Assembly: GCA_000149265.1 (NCBI GenBank)
Contig: CH003024.1
Location: 383,087 to 447,086 of the forward strand
Origin: Ciona savignyi
Lineage: Eukaryota; Chordata; Ascidiacea; Phlebobranchia; Cionidae
Length of the DNA: 64,000 nt
Reading direction: 5' to 3'
This document shows, one piece after another, positions 49,401 to 59,330 of the stretch. Made by a program: the position numbers and the translations under genes. The notes under the pieces were generated by a model. It was given only the letters and a program-made list of their open reading frames with translations, was not told where the DNA came from and made no database searches. Position 1 is the first letter of the stretch; each line of letters opens with the position of its first letter.

Positions 49401-52400
49401 ATGACATGACTAACCCATTGATAGTGAAAAATAAAATGAATTACCGGTAAGTAGCCATGCTAGATCTTTTTCTTCCAATTTTAAACTTTAAACTTAAATT
49501 AAATCCCACTTTAATATAAATGTAGTTACATTTCTATCGATTTGTAGGTATGTAACTGCAAAAAACATGCTTATGTACCTGTGATATCACAGATTAAGAT
49601 TTTGTGATAAAATAGCTAGAAGTACGACTAGTACCATGTATAAAAAAAGGGAATAATAATTAACAAAATGGCAATTAATTCTATTTGAATAAGTAAGAGA
49701 CTAAAGATATTCATCTAGAATCTTGTTAAAACATATATATTTTATATATACGTACCGGTACTTTTAGTTTTCTGTGGTAATGTTTAAACTAAATGGCAAG
49801 ACTCTCTTTCAGCAACCACACTAAAAGCAAAATTTCACTTTTAAAATGTTTTAATAAAAAATCTACCTGGGTGATCTTTTTCTTTTCTCTTTCTGAGCCA
49901 GGTCTCCCCAATATTTTGCAAACAGCCCCAACAACTCAGCATCTCCGTATACAACACAGCCCAACACTCTCTCCAATTTCCGTTGAATGTTAACAACAGG
50001 TTTGCTTGGAAGTTTCACAGAAGATGGGGAATCGGAAACCTCGAAGCTTAAAAATTGATCCACCTATTTAGGATAAGAAAAGGAAAATTTTAATATAAGA
50101 CAAATTTTTTAAACCTTACATTTAGGTATTTGGTAGGAAAATGTTTATTACATTTAAGGGATAGAAATCTGCACTAGAGTGCTTTGGTTTTGACATAAGC
50201 AGTAAAATTTACTAGTTATTGCGATTCTTGAATTTTGGTTTATTAACAAATTTAACTCTTAAGGTTTGGGAATCTTGTGCTCAAGGGCAACCCTTCTTGA
50301 TCCAGAACACATAGGATGGGTAAGGATATTAATGTTTAGCCTATCTCTTTGAGTGGGAAAACACAAATTATCTCTATGAATGGAAAAACCTACATAAATA
50401 CATAGCCACATAGGCAATTGTCAGATTATGTTGTGATTAAATAGGAGAGAATTCTCGCATAAGTTATCTTCAAATTGCCTCACATCTACCGTCGATTATT
50501 TCTGCTAAACAAAAAAAGAAGGGAAGGTCGGTACCTGTTTTGGGGAATTTTAAATCTTGTGTTTAAACACAAACCATAAAAAAACACAGCAGTTGGCACT
50601 TGAACAATAATGCTCAAATGCAGACAGTTATAAAAAAGTTTAAAAGAGCCTGTTTAATTACCTACATTTAAGTCAAAATTTGTCAGACCAATGACATGCA
50701 TTATCAGTACTAGCACTATGACATGACAGTAAAAATAATTTAATAAATGTTCTTTCCAGAATAAAAGATAACAACCTAGCTATAACAGCTCAGTTTAAAA
50801 CCAAGATTTACACAGGACTTTATTAGAAAAAACTATCTCACCTCATCTTCCGTTGGAAATGTCACGGTGTTTGGGCTGTTTGCATATTGTCGAGAAAATA
50901 CGGGGATTGGTCGCGTCTACAAAAATTAAAAAATGAATAGGCCTACCAGTACATTACCGTTTTGAAACCCCAAAAATGGATGCGAGTCCTATTAGTACCG
51001 AGTACCGGTACAATATAAAATGAAGCAGACCGCAAAATAATAATTTGAAGGTGACAATCATATGACAGGCAGTAAACAAACAGCGCGGTCAAATTAAAAC
51101 AACGCTGGTCAAACGGGCGTTTGTGCCATGTGAATACTGAAGGAGTATTTCTTGCCGTTTTATCTATTGGTTTCGTTTGAAAAACCCTCAAAATGGATGT
51201 GAGTCCTATTAGTATCGGTACAATATAGCATAAACGCAGCAAGAATAATCCTACTATGGGTGGGATTTTAGGCCCATGTATGCCCATTGCCCATATTTGT
51301 CGGCCTACTGAGATGGAAGTGTGTTGTTGAACTAGATCCCAAATTGTAACTAGCAGTCTATAGCTTAATGAAATATACCGGTATATAGTATTAACTTATT
51401 AAAAAAGGACTATGCTATATGTTTGAAACAAACTAGAAGGGTAAAATAGCCTTACGTATATTATATTTCAAAAAAAAGGTATACGGTACCAGTAGAGTGG
51501 GCTAATTAGAATTTTAGTATTTAAGAGATACAAATTTAAAACCCCCATTTAAATTTGTTTGAAATGAAAATATGGTAAATATTTGGGAGCTTTCTAAGCC
51601 AAAACCCAAAAAAGTAGTCCGTGTGCTATGCCAGATATATCCCGCGCATCCTACGAACTTTCCAGTAGGGCCATACTTGGTTATAATGGTGTTATTAGTA
51701 TTAAGTGAGTACTTAACAGTTATTAAATTTCAATATATTTCTTGACGTTTTTTGGGTACATATGCAATGGTTTCTGCCCTGTGTAATTTCCAACCATAAC
51801 ATCTTTAAGGTGCAAAACATGCTGCTTAATATCTATTCCCAGAAAAAAGGGCAACACTAATAGAAGGGAAACTGCTCACCAAAACTATGGAAATTAATTT
51901 TAAACCTTCCCTAAATACTAATCTCAACCTCAGAACTAACCATAACTCTAACCCCGTATGGAAAGTACGTCAATTTTCGCCGAGATCTCGAGTGTGCACA
52001 CGCCAAATATTTAAGTGTGCAGTGTGCAATCGTCCAAGAGTCTCCTTTTTATATTTATTTTTTAAAAATCTTAAACAAACATATTATTCTATACTAGATC
52101 TATCGTGTCCATCAGCTAACATTAACAAAAAAACGTACTGACAGTAAATTACCTGAGGTCCAGAGGTAGGTTTACAGGTTTGTTGGAAATTATATGATGT
52201 TTATACTGCCAGCTCACGAGCGTGTGTGAAATTACCCAAGTGTGCAAAGACGCAGGGAAAAATAAAACTGGAGTGTGCAGCTGCGGTACTTTCCATACTG
52301 GACTCTAACCCCATGTTTAAAACTAACTTTGATGTCATAATCTTTATTTTAGTGTGCAGTTTCCCTTCTTTCCTCCTTCCCTCCTTTTACTTTTTCCCAA

Positions 52401-52569
52401 AAAAGCAGTACAAATATACCGGTAACATATCTAAATAACATTACAGAAGTAAAGACTTAACCTGAGAGTCGCACTGGCTTTCATCATGCTCTGTGGGCTG
52501 CCTTCTTTTTCTGCCATGGAATGAAAACTGGGCATCGTCATTTTCTTCAATTGGAAACCGTCTAGCCAT
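37407..52569 (-). CDS. MAP3K8 (Cot/Tpl2)-like serine/threonine kinase
   Basis: Fifteen coding exons join in frame to 629 residues: 52569-52462, 50916-50842, 50063-49867, 48993-48854, 46971-46887, 46217-46136, 45640-45470, 44726-44558, 43748-43583, 42512-42348, 40656-40562, 40007-39902, 39073-38892, 38291-38230, 37493-37407. The kinase domain spans about 177-440. It shows a glycine loop (GMGQYGRVY), β3 Lys206 (AEKVIP), and catalytic loop HCDIKASN (Asp303, Lys305, Asn308). Then come DFG (Asp322), the activation segment end GTQIYMSPEV, and DVWSAACFLL. VIPTDRF, APGGSV, YMSPEVI and the NLGTYLWVI stretch match MAP3K8 best; NIK (MAP3K14) is the next candidate. The HRD arginine is Cys, in the slot where MAP3K8 has His. 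The start is the first ATG of exon 1. A roughly 190-residue acidic tail has no recognised domain. Expected to act upstream of MEK/ERK; inference. Confidence 0.88.
37877..38077 (-). mobile_element. SINE family 1, head-truncated
   Basis: Reverse-complement copy starting with GGATAGGATAGGATATTCAT and ending in GACTAGCTAGCGACC, in the last kinase intron. Confidence 0.75.
38331..38410 (-). mobile_element. SINE family 1 tail fragment
   Basis: Only the 3' end (GGATATTCATGTTTATCCTC, GGGAAAACCAAGGGG) is present. Confidence 0.65.
39190..39436 (+). mobile_element. SINE family 1, diverged
   Basis: GATTAGTCAGTGCGTC head, GGATTAATGGGTTCTACC, CACTGCAATAGCCATGGTAA and GTTTTTCCTTTC in order, in a kinase intron. 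Confidence 0.7.
40687..41160 (+). repeat. Local tandem duplication in a kinase intron
   Basis: A unit of about 150 bp with ACAGTGGTAT and GCATTAAAATTT occurs near 40787 and again near 40937. TTTTTCACTGATGACATTAA occurs near 40687 and 41113. The word TTCAAAATGGGAG recurs several times. Confidence 0.6.
41228..41362 (+). mobile_element. Highly diverged SINE family 1 remnant
   Basis: Weak matches to GTTAATGGGTT, ATCACATAGCAATCGC, GTTACCCAACGGTGG and ACAAGG in the family order. Confidence 0.35.
42021..42317 (-). mobile_element. Full-length SINE family 1 next to a splice donor
   Basis: Reverse-complement copy. Its head ends about 30 bases from the donor of the kinase exon at 42512-42348. Confidence 0.85.
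42527..42975 (+). repeat. Minisatellite (about 15-bp unit) in a kinase intron
   Basis: About 28 copies of CGATACTTGTAAAAAA, varying mainly in the length of the A run (unit 14-17 bp). It sits right next to the acceptor of the exon at 42512. Because the unit has no stop in one minus frame, it produces a long artificial open frame rich in FLQVS/FYKYR. It is intron, not coding sequence. Confidence 0.9.
43771..44060 (+). mobile_element. Full-length SINE family 1 next to a splice acceptor
   Basis: Head GTCCGCTGGGTTAGTCTGG lies 22 bases upstream, in transcript sense, of the acceptor of the activation-segment exon (43748). The antisense head gives an ACTAAC branch-point-like word. Confidence 0.85.
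44249..44540 (-). mobile_element. SINE family 1 next to a splice donor
   Basis: Its head (ACCGGTTAGTC) begins about 17 bases after the donor of the catalytic-loop exon (44558). Confidence 0.85.
44761..45020 (-). mobile_element. SINE family 1
   Basis: Its tail ends about 35 bases upstream of the acceptor at 44726. The head has a short internal deletion (B-box region). Confidence 0.8.
45755..45925 (+). mobile_element. Diverged SINE family 1 remnant
   Basis: GAAGGTTTCTGGATCGAAAC, GCAGTGGATTAATGGG and TAAGCTGATGATTGTTC in order. Confidence 0.4.
46365..46656 (+). mobile_element. Full-length SINE family 1
   Basis: GTCCGACAGATTAGTCTTG head, GGGCAAGGCACGTTACTGAC body, and tail GGGATAAACATGAATATCC. 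Confidence 0.88.
47056..47550. mobile_element. Non-autonomous hAT-type element (495 bp)
   Basis: Terminal inverted repeats CAGCGGTTCCCAAACT / AGTTTGGGAACCGCTG with a perfect 8-bp target duplication, CCATAGCC, on both sides. GGCGGCGCC-like words sit inside both ends. No transposase frame. It lies in the kinase intron before the glycine-loop exon. Confidence 0.92.
47755..48000 (+). repeat. Dispersed repeat R1, diverged copy
   Basis: Shares GTTTTTGTAAGCAGAAACTA, TTGATTCTGCAAGCAGAAAC and TAGGTTCCCTAATTACCAA with the copies near 13131 and 28838. Confidence 0.45.
49013..49230 (+). repeat. Two-unit direct repeat in a kinase intron
   Basis: AAGGGATAAATTTA, AATGTTGAAAAAATACAAAG and GGTTAAAAGACA occur near 49010-49075 and again near 49135-49200, with CAGTCACGA after each. 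Confidence 0.6.
50311..50500 (-). mobile_element. Diverged SINE family 1 remnant
   Basis: GGATATTAATGTTTAGCC, GTGGGAAAACAC and GGCAATTGTCAGATTA in the reverse-complement order. Confidence 0.4.
51848..52395 (+). repeat. MITE R3 interrupted by a second MITE
   Basis: Inverted ends GGAAACTGCTCA near 51867 and TGTGCAGTTTCC near 52353. The inner sequence matches the uninterrupted copy at 52716-52903 on the other strand, including CTAACCCCATGTTTAAAACT. A 345-bp segment (51956-52300) splits it. It is inside the first kinase intron. Confidence 0.65.
51956..52300 (+). mobile_element. Small inverted-repeat element nested in MITE R3
   Basis: Ends GTATGGAAAGTAC and GTACTTTCCATAC are inverted repeats. 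The host sequence ACTCTAACCCC is repeated on both sides, consistent with a target duplication of about 8-11 bp. No open frame of note. Confidence 0.7.
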
Positions 52570-52715
52570 CTAGGCTATTCCGTGCTTTCTGTTGATCATC
52601 TACTTGTGAGTTCATAGGCAGCCAAAGGCATGTACCAATCCGTTGCCTTTATCAGCTTCCAACACCAAAACAAAGAGCTAAACAGTTTGCGGCACGGTTA
52701 AAATTTGGATTGCCT

Positions 52716-52903
52716 GGTAAAACTAAAAGGAGGGAAAAGTACTTAGGAAAACTGCACATTAAAATAAAGAATGAGTTTTAAACATGGGGTTGAAGTTAAG
52801 CTTGGGGGTTAAGATTATTGTTTAGGGCAGGGTTAAAATTAGTTTAAATAGTTTTAATGAGCAGTTTCCTTTCCGCTTTTCATCATTTTAGTGTTGCCCT
52901 GCC
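52716..52903 (-). repeat. MITE R3, intact copy
   Basis: Ends GGAAAACTGCACATTAAA and TTTTAATGAGCAGTTTCC are inverted repeats. It lies just upstream of the kinase start codon (52569), so it may fall in the promoter region. Confidence 0.6.
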
Positions 52904-53669
52904 TTAAATGTGTTTTTTGGTGGGCTTTTATAATTACGAAGTATAGTAAGTGATCTAGGCGATCCATGCGCTCCAAGCCTCCAAGCGATCCTGTAGTATT
53001 TAGAGGCACCGCTTAATGTGATGTTTTATGTCACACTGAAATAAACGCAGAAAATAAAGGACAAAATTAAAATGGACGCGTTCATATAAAGTTACATATA
53101 ACCAGTAATTTCTACCACTACGGCAAGGGCTAGATTAAACAGCAGAGCCATGGTTATGCAACATAATGTCAAGCCATAAAGAGTGCCCAACAACATTATA
53201 CCACGAATTCACTTAACACTATAGGCCTACCGTACCATACAAACTGGTTCCTTTTTTATGTAATAATATAATATGTTAATGTTATTTCAAAGCACTTTAA
53301 CCTGCATATCGTAGCGTTTTAAAAAAAACTCGCACTTATCTTCATTGTTTAAACTGAAAGTAAAACTATGTGCTAAAACGTAGATTTGGATCAGACTTAT
53401 GTAAAAATTCAATACATTATATAATTACCTTAATGCAAGAAACAATATATTTGTGCAATTCTACATATGTGGTTAAAGTGTATATTTCATTTGTTTTACG
53501 AATGGGGGAAATACCGCAGTTGAAATTGACATGAAAGTTGAAAAAGATTACTTTTCTTTTCTGCTCAGTTTATTTTCAATCAAGTTTTTAATTTCTGCCG
53601 TTTTCGTTTGGTGTGCATTAGATAACTCGTGTATTAAACCAATGACTAATATGTGATAGATATAATAGA
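52904..53669. other. Intergenic region between the divergent kinase and peptide genes
   Basis: No exon recognised on either strand. The two genes are transcribed away from each other from 52569 and 54396. Confidence 0.4.
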
Positions 53670-53942
53670 AGGGAATATTCATGTTTATACTCGTGATTGG
53701 GAAAACTAAGGGGGTTAAAATCGTCAGATCACCCCGCGCCCACCGTTGGGTTACAGGAGCTTTTGCCATGTGTTGTGTATAAATCACACGTTTTTTTTAA
53801 TTAATTGGAACCCATTAATCCACTGAGTTCAAGTAATGTCCGTTAGGTGCCTTGTGCCAAAGACCAAACTCACTAGCTAGCGACCAGTTTCGATGCAACC
53901 TTTCGCCTAAAAGGCGATTCACCAACTAACCAAACTATGCGG
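53670..53942 (-). mobile_element. SINE family 1
   Basis: Reverse-complement copy (AATATTCATGTTTATACTCG, GGGTTACAGGAGC, TAGCTAGCGACCAGTTTCGA, then the tRNA-like head). Confidence 0.75.
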
Positions 53943-54276
53943 TAAGAAGACAAGAATATTGTTTAACCCCCGTGATTAAGAAAATGTGTTCAAAAATTAA
54001 AAAAAGTGTAATATATTTTTCTACCCACGTTTAAAACTACGAGTTTTGGTTTTACTGCAACGAAACTAGACAAGTGACGTCATTGACAGATAAAAATTTG
54101 ATTGGTGATCTACATTTCCTTAACACATCTGTGCAACAGCGGGGAACAATTCATCAGTCCAGTCTGGCTTGCAGGGGGTTTTCCAAAGACGTATAGTTTG
54201 ACGATACGTGACAAAATCGCGTCATAAATGATATTTACCTCACATGATTGCAGCACGAAAAGCGTGATCAAGTCTT

Positions 54277-54284
54277 TATATATA
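54277..54284 (+). promoter_or_regulatory. Candidate TATA box of the peptide-precursor gene
   Basis: TATATATA about 119 bases upstream of the ATG at 54396, giving a leader of roughly 90 bases. A second TATAAAGG at 54369 is too close to the ATG to serve this start. Confidence 0.45.
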
Positions 54285-54395
54285 CCGTAAACGGGCTGCC
54301 CATGAGCACAAGGTACAAGTTAAACAGGTAATAGTGGATATCCAACAGCCTTTAGTTTAGATTCTCCTTATAAAGGAAAAATCAATTTTTTAAGA

Positions 54396-55456
54396 ATGGA
54401 AGGAACTAAAACGTTCATGTTCGTACTTCTTGCGTGTTGGTTATTCATCTACGTGGATTGTACTGTAGATAAGTTGGAAAAAGCTAAAGAAAAAAGTCAC
54501 AGTCCTCAATACAGGTATACAACTGGCATAGGGTCCCAACTTTTAAGTAAAAGTAACAACAAATTCTAGACTTGGTTCTTATAAGTTACTCATGATTTTA
54601 CGATTTTTCCACGTATCATTGTCACCAGAGAATATAGGATAGTGACGGGATAAGGTATTCATGTTTATGCCCGTGAATGAGAAAACCAAGGGGGTTAACA
54701 CACGGACAATCGTCAGATCACCCTCATCGGGTTACCGGAGTTATTACAGTGTGTTGTGACTAACTATCGACCAGTTTCGAACTAGTAACCCTTTGGTTAA
54801 AAGGCGACGCACAAGGCCATCCGACTATATTTAATATGTCGGTGAACCAATACATGCTATACGCTGAACGTCAATTCGTATGGGTGAATATTATCACATA
54901 TTATATAAATGTTACTTAAATACTTGTCCGCATTTAAAAGTAATTACTTAGCCGGCGTCCATTAACCGAGGAACTAAACTATGTGAGTTGAACCCTTGTG
55001 TGTAATACGATATATATGTAGGCCTATATATAACCGAAAAGGAATGACCCATTTTAGTAATAAAGTGATTTTGACACTGGCTAGTATACAATAAAATAGT
55101 AAACTCTGTATATGGGCTGATGTTTATGTTAGAAGGTAGAAAAATGGGACATTACAACAAACCAATGGTCAGATTAACAAATGGACACGGTCCGGTTTCG
55201 AGCGTTTACACCACCGGGTAATTTCCGCTTAAATACACAAAACTTTTTTGACAAGCAGTCATACGCGTAACCTGTAAGGTTCAGGTACAGGTTTAATTGC
55301 CTTTAACCAATTGTTTTTTTAAGAGCAATTTTAAATTAATTTCTATTATTCACTCGCAGTCGTCAGCGAAGAGTACTGATACCTGGAATAGGAACCTGGC
55401 ACAAGAAAAAACGAAGCATTGAAACAGAAGATGATTTTAGCGAGTTCTTCGACTAA
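54396..55456 (+). CDS. Secreted peptide precursor (candidate neuropeptide/hormone), 71 residues
   Basis: Exons 54396-54514 and 55360-55456 join in phase 2 (AG|T). Residues 1 to about 22 are a signal peptide (MEGTKTFMFVLLACWLFIYV). A lysine-rich spacer leads to RQRR (41-44), a furin-type site. A ten-residue segment, VLIPGIGTWH (45-54), follows, then KKKR (55-58) and an acidic C-terminal peptide (SIETEDDFSEFFD) before TAA. The only cysteines are in or at the end of the signal peptide, so no disulfide fold. No Gly precedes KKKR, so C-terminal amidation is not expected. I do not recognise the peptide. A short cationic defence peptide with an acidic propiece is the alternative. The intron carries a SINE. 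Confidence 0.75.
54635..54827 (-). mobile_element. SINE family 1, internally deleted
   Basis: Reverse-complement copy in the intron of the peptide gene. Tail and head are present, but the middle (the GGCAAGGCAC block) is missing. Confidence 0.7.
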
Positions 55457-55634
55457 AACACATTTCAATAAGTTTCATTAAAACTATCATCCAGAAACTG
55501 ACTGTTCGCACACAAAACATCGACATTGTTTAGCTTCGAGGGTAACTTAACCATCCCTCATCTTTTATTACTTTGCTGCCATATCTATGTTGCATTTATA
55601 TCGAACAATTATAATTACACAAAAAAAGTCACGA

Positions 55635-55640
55635 AATAAA
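55635..55640 (+). terminator. Candidate polyadenylation signal of the peptide gene
   Basis: AATAAA about 180 bases after the stop codon at 55454-55456. Confidence 0.5.
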
Positions 55641-55676
55641 AACCTCTTATGCACCCACTATATAGGTGAAATATAG

Positions 55677-55920
55677 AATATGATACTGTATTCATCTTTA
55701 TCTCCGTGAATGAGAAAAGCAAACAGCGTTCTCACATGAAGTAATTCGCATAGGCTATTTTACTTGCGAACTATTGGGTTATGGATGCCATTGCAGCGTG
55801 TTGTGTTATAATTAAAAAAACCTTTTAATTTGAAAGAACCCGAAAAATGTAGGAAGAATTTCCAAATTAAGATTTCGGCTGAAAGGCAAGATATACTAAA
55901 CCACTGAGATAATTGGCCGG
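55677..55920 (-). mobile_element. Diverged SINE family 1
   Basis: GTATTCATCTTTATCTCCGTG, GGGTTATGGATGCCATTGCAG and CCACTGAGATAATTGGCCGG in reverse-complement order. Confidence 0.55.
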
Positions 55921-56346
55921 ACAAAATATAGAGATCAATAAAGATTTTTAGCGTAAAAGTCAAAGTTAGGACTATCTTTTAAACCTATTTCTGTTGAAAT
56001 TCAAGTTCTTTTTTCCGCCAGCACCTCTTCGTAACCTGTAAACTTTGTGAACAAAAAATAGCTAAATTTGACTAAAAATGTATTTATTAACCCTTAACAA
56101 CTGTCAAAAAAACAGCGAACCAAACCAAAAACTTCATTTATCATAAGCCCAACATTGCTTGCTTCCAGATGCAAACACATACATATAGGGTATGCCCTTT
56201 GCGAATCTAGAGAAATCACTAAAGTATGGTTACAAAAGTGTATGTCTGTTATAGACTACCTCTATCGACATCACAAAGCATGAAGAAGTTCTGGGAGATG
56301 GCGCCAATACTCTCCTGAGTTTAACAAAAACCTTGCCACGTCGTAC

Positions 56347-56450
56347 GACGATGTTGCCGAATGGTTAACGCGACCGATAACTTACAAACTCCCATGCAAA
56401 AACAGTTCAAGTTGCTAACCCAACTGGGTTCGAAAAATAGCTCGGTAAAA
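56347..56450 (+). mobile_element. Short tRNA-like SINE (family 2)
   Basis: TTGCCGAATGGTTAACGCG head, TGGGTTCGAAAAATAGCTCGG, then an A run. Confidence 0.7.
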
Positions 56451-56861
56451 GGGAAAATAGGTTGCAGGATTCGTCATAAATCAACAAGATGATTCATTGT
56501 ACTTCGTACAAAAGTTTAATTAAATAAAAACGCCACATTTAGCGTAAAAGATAATGTAACTAAAAACGTAATGACATGACTAGAGTGGCAAAATAAACAT
56601 ATCTGATGGTCACATACTATACTTTAGGTAGTAAAAATATGTAAAGTTAAACTGAATAGCGTTGATAGTAAATTAAAACCAATTGTCGGAATAACACAAC
56701 GTTACTTCATTGGCGGTATTGGTTATTTAGTATAGTGCTTGAATGAAATAGATAAATATTATTAGGTGTATATAATTCGTTATTACATGGGATCTACAAT
56801 ATTATATGTTGAATTAAATATAGAAATATTGTAAGTGAAAATCTTGGTCCTATAGCTAGAG

Positions 56862-57382
56862 TGTTACTTCCGCAGGTGGAGTAACGGGGTTGCTTTGGTT
56901 TGAAAATAACTCGTATCGAATAAAAGAACAGACAGTTTGTTTCCTCGAATTATAATTTGCGATCAGAGTTCAAACGGATACAGATGCGGAACGGAGGGGG
57001 CAGGGACGATATGGGGGTGATACAGGGACGATATGGACGGAGATGATACGCAGTGGGGATGATACGGAGGGATGATACGGTTTTCTGTAAATTAAAAATA
57101 AAGGGACCAAAATCAATAATTGACGGGTGTACGTATGAAATAGTAAACAATTACACTCACCAAACTTTGGCTTTAGAACCGGAACGGAAAATACACGGTA
57201 TCAGATAAATTTATGTGCTGCAGACCGTACGGTGACTAAATCAAAAAAGGAAGCATTTTCTAACACGCGGTCGGGTATAGATATTGTAACACAAACTCCC
57301 ATTGTGACGTAATTTGGTTGTGATGCAATTTATGATTTATCATAGACATCAATAAAACATTAATGGGTCGAGATATCTTACA
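56862..57382 (-). repeat. 3' LTR of the BEL/Pao element
   Basis: On the plus strand it begins TGTTACTTCCGC and ends GATATCTTACA. It contains an imperfect tandem of GATGATACGGAGGG-like words (about 57000-57085). Confidence 0.95.
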
Positions 57383-57599
57383 TCCTCCCCCGCCAAAAAT
57401 GGAAAAATGCGTCATCAAAGCAGTTTCAATTTTTTTACACAAAGAAAAGATTCGAGGCACATTTTTAACGAAGAATAAAAAACAAAAAAAATATACACAA
57501 TATATACAATAAGGCGTAACGCCGTGCCAGGTCATGGGGCGCTCCTTTCTCGCTCGCTCACGATCACGCAAAGTTTTGCGATAGGCCGCTTCATTAACC

Positions 57600-59330
57600 C
57601 AGCGGCAGTCTTCACTTCGACGCTTCTAACGATCCCATGTTTGTCATGAAACAAGCTGTTCACGCGGCCTAGAGGCCATTGTCCTCGAGGGGCGGAATTG
57701 TCCCAAGGAGTACAACATCTCCTTCAGCAACATTGTCCTTTTGCTCGTGCCATTTCTGTCGAGAGATTATTGATCGAGGGTACTTCTTGGATCCAGCGTT
57801 TCCAGAACTCGTCAGCGAGATACTGGACAACTCGGTAGCGTCGTCGGGCGTAGCAATCTGTACTACGTGTCACTGTCGGTGGCGGAGTAATTGTAGGGTT
57901 GATTTTCAGAAGGTGATTCGGTGTCAGCGGCAGGTCTTCTCCGATCTCCAGCGGTACTTGTGTAAGCGGTCTGGAATTGACAATGTCCTCCACTTCAACA
58001 AGCAGGGTGTGTAGAAGGTCATCATCGAGCGGCTTGCCCTGCAATAATGCCTGCAAAATAAATTTCACGGAACGGATCAATCGTTCCCAAGCCCCACCAA
58101 AGTGGCTTGCAGCTGGTGGGTTAAATTTCCAGATTATATTTTTCTGTCTCAGGTAGTCGCTGACTTGATTGCGGTTCCATTCTTCTATGCATTCTCGAAG
58201 TATCCGCTCGCAGCCGACGAAGTTAGTGCCATTGTCGGAATACAGGTGAGTGACGGGACCTCGTCGGGCCGTAAAACGTCGCAGGGCATTTATAAACGCG
58301 TCGGTAGACAAGTCCGTAGCGACTTCTAGATGGATGGCGCGAGTAGTCATACATGTAAACAGACACCCATACCGTTTTACTTCACTTCTCCTTAACTTGG
58401 TCAGTAGCGGGCCGAAGAAGTCCACTCCTGTATGAGTGAACGGTGGTTCGTCAATTTGCAGTCTTGACGGCGAGAGATCAGCCATGATCTGTCTTTCGGG
58501 CCTTGCAGCTCTTCGCTGGCACAGTAGGCATCGGGACAGGATACGTCGGGTTGCAACTCTAGCATTTTGCACCCAGTAGCGCTGAAATAAAATGTTTAAA
58601 GTGTGATTCATACCAGAGTGTGCAGCATCAACACTGTGGCAGTGATCGATAAGTAGGTCAGTAAGGTGGCAGTTATCGGGGATAATGGCAGGGTGGCGTG
58701 CTTTGTAGTCAAGACGTGCATTGTCCAATCTACCTCCAACGCGTAGAATGCCATTATTGAGAATAGGGTTCAGTTTGTAGATCGGCGACGTAGACGGCGG
58801 ACGTCGGGTCGATTGCATGCGCATCCAATCGGGGAACTCCCGACGTTGTACGTACCGCACGAGGGCGCTCTCAGCAGATTGAAGCTCCTCGGCGTCAATC
58901 GGCGATGTCGGAATTTTTGCGGTGTCCTTCTTTACCTTGTTCTTCAGGTATGCACAAAAACGGAGAATCCAGGACGTGCTTATCTTCAATCGATGTAGGG
59001 ACGAGAAATAACGGATGAATTTGTCCGTGGGTGAGCAGCTGGTAGCTGTCAGAAATACAGATTCTGGTTTTGGCAGGTCAAAACTTCGGTAGATTTGCTC
59101 CGTTGGTTGTGGCCGTAAAAACGTAGTAGGCCAGTCTTTAGCGGGACGGTGTAGGAACTTAGGGCCGGAATGCCACGTTCCTGTCTTCATCATGGTCCCT
59201 GCCGTCGTTCCACGTGACGCTTGATCAGCTGGGTTCAGTTTCGTAGGAACATGTCTCCAGTCGTGCACGCTTGTGTATGCTTCGATTTGAGAGAGGCGGT
59301 TTCGAGAGAAAACCGGAAAGTTCTTGCAGT
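57600..59330 (-). pseudogene. pol: BEL/Pao pol: end of RNase H, integrase and C-terminal region (frameshifted)
   Basis: The long open frame at 59268-57724 (514 residues) holds the integrase. It has a zinc-binding HHCC part (DHCHSVDAAH ... CLLCQ), the first catalytic Asp (TGVDFFG), the second (YSDNGTNF), and the Glu (FGGAWERL). Its upstream continuation, VHDWRHV back to about 59330, is in this frame. The previous RT/RNase H block is in another frame, so a frameshift lies near 59350. Near 57760 the frame is lost again, and the family's usual C-terminal region continues in other frames to about 57600. The protein is not expressed intact from this sequence. Confidence 0.85.
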
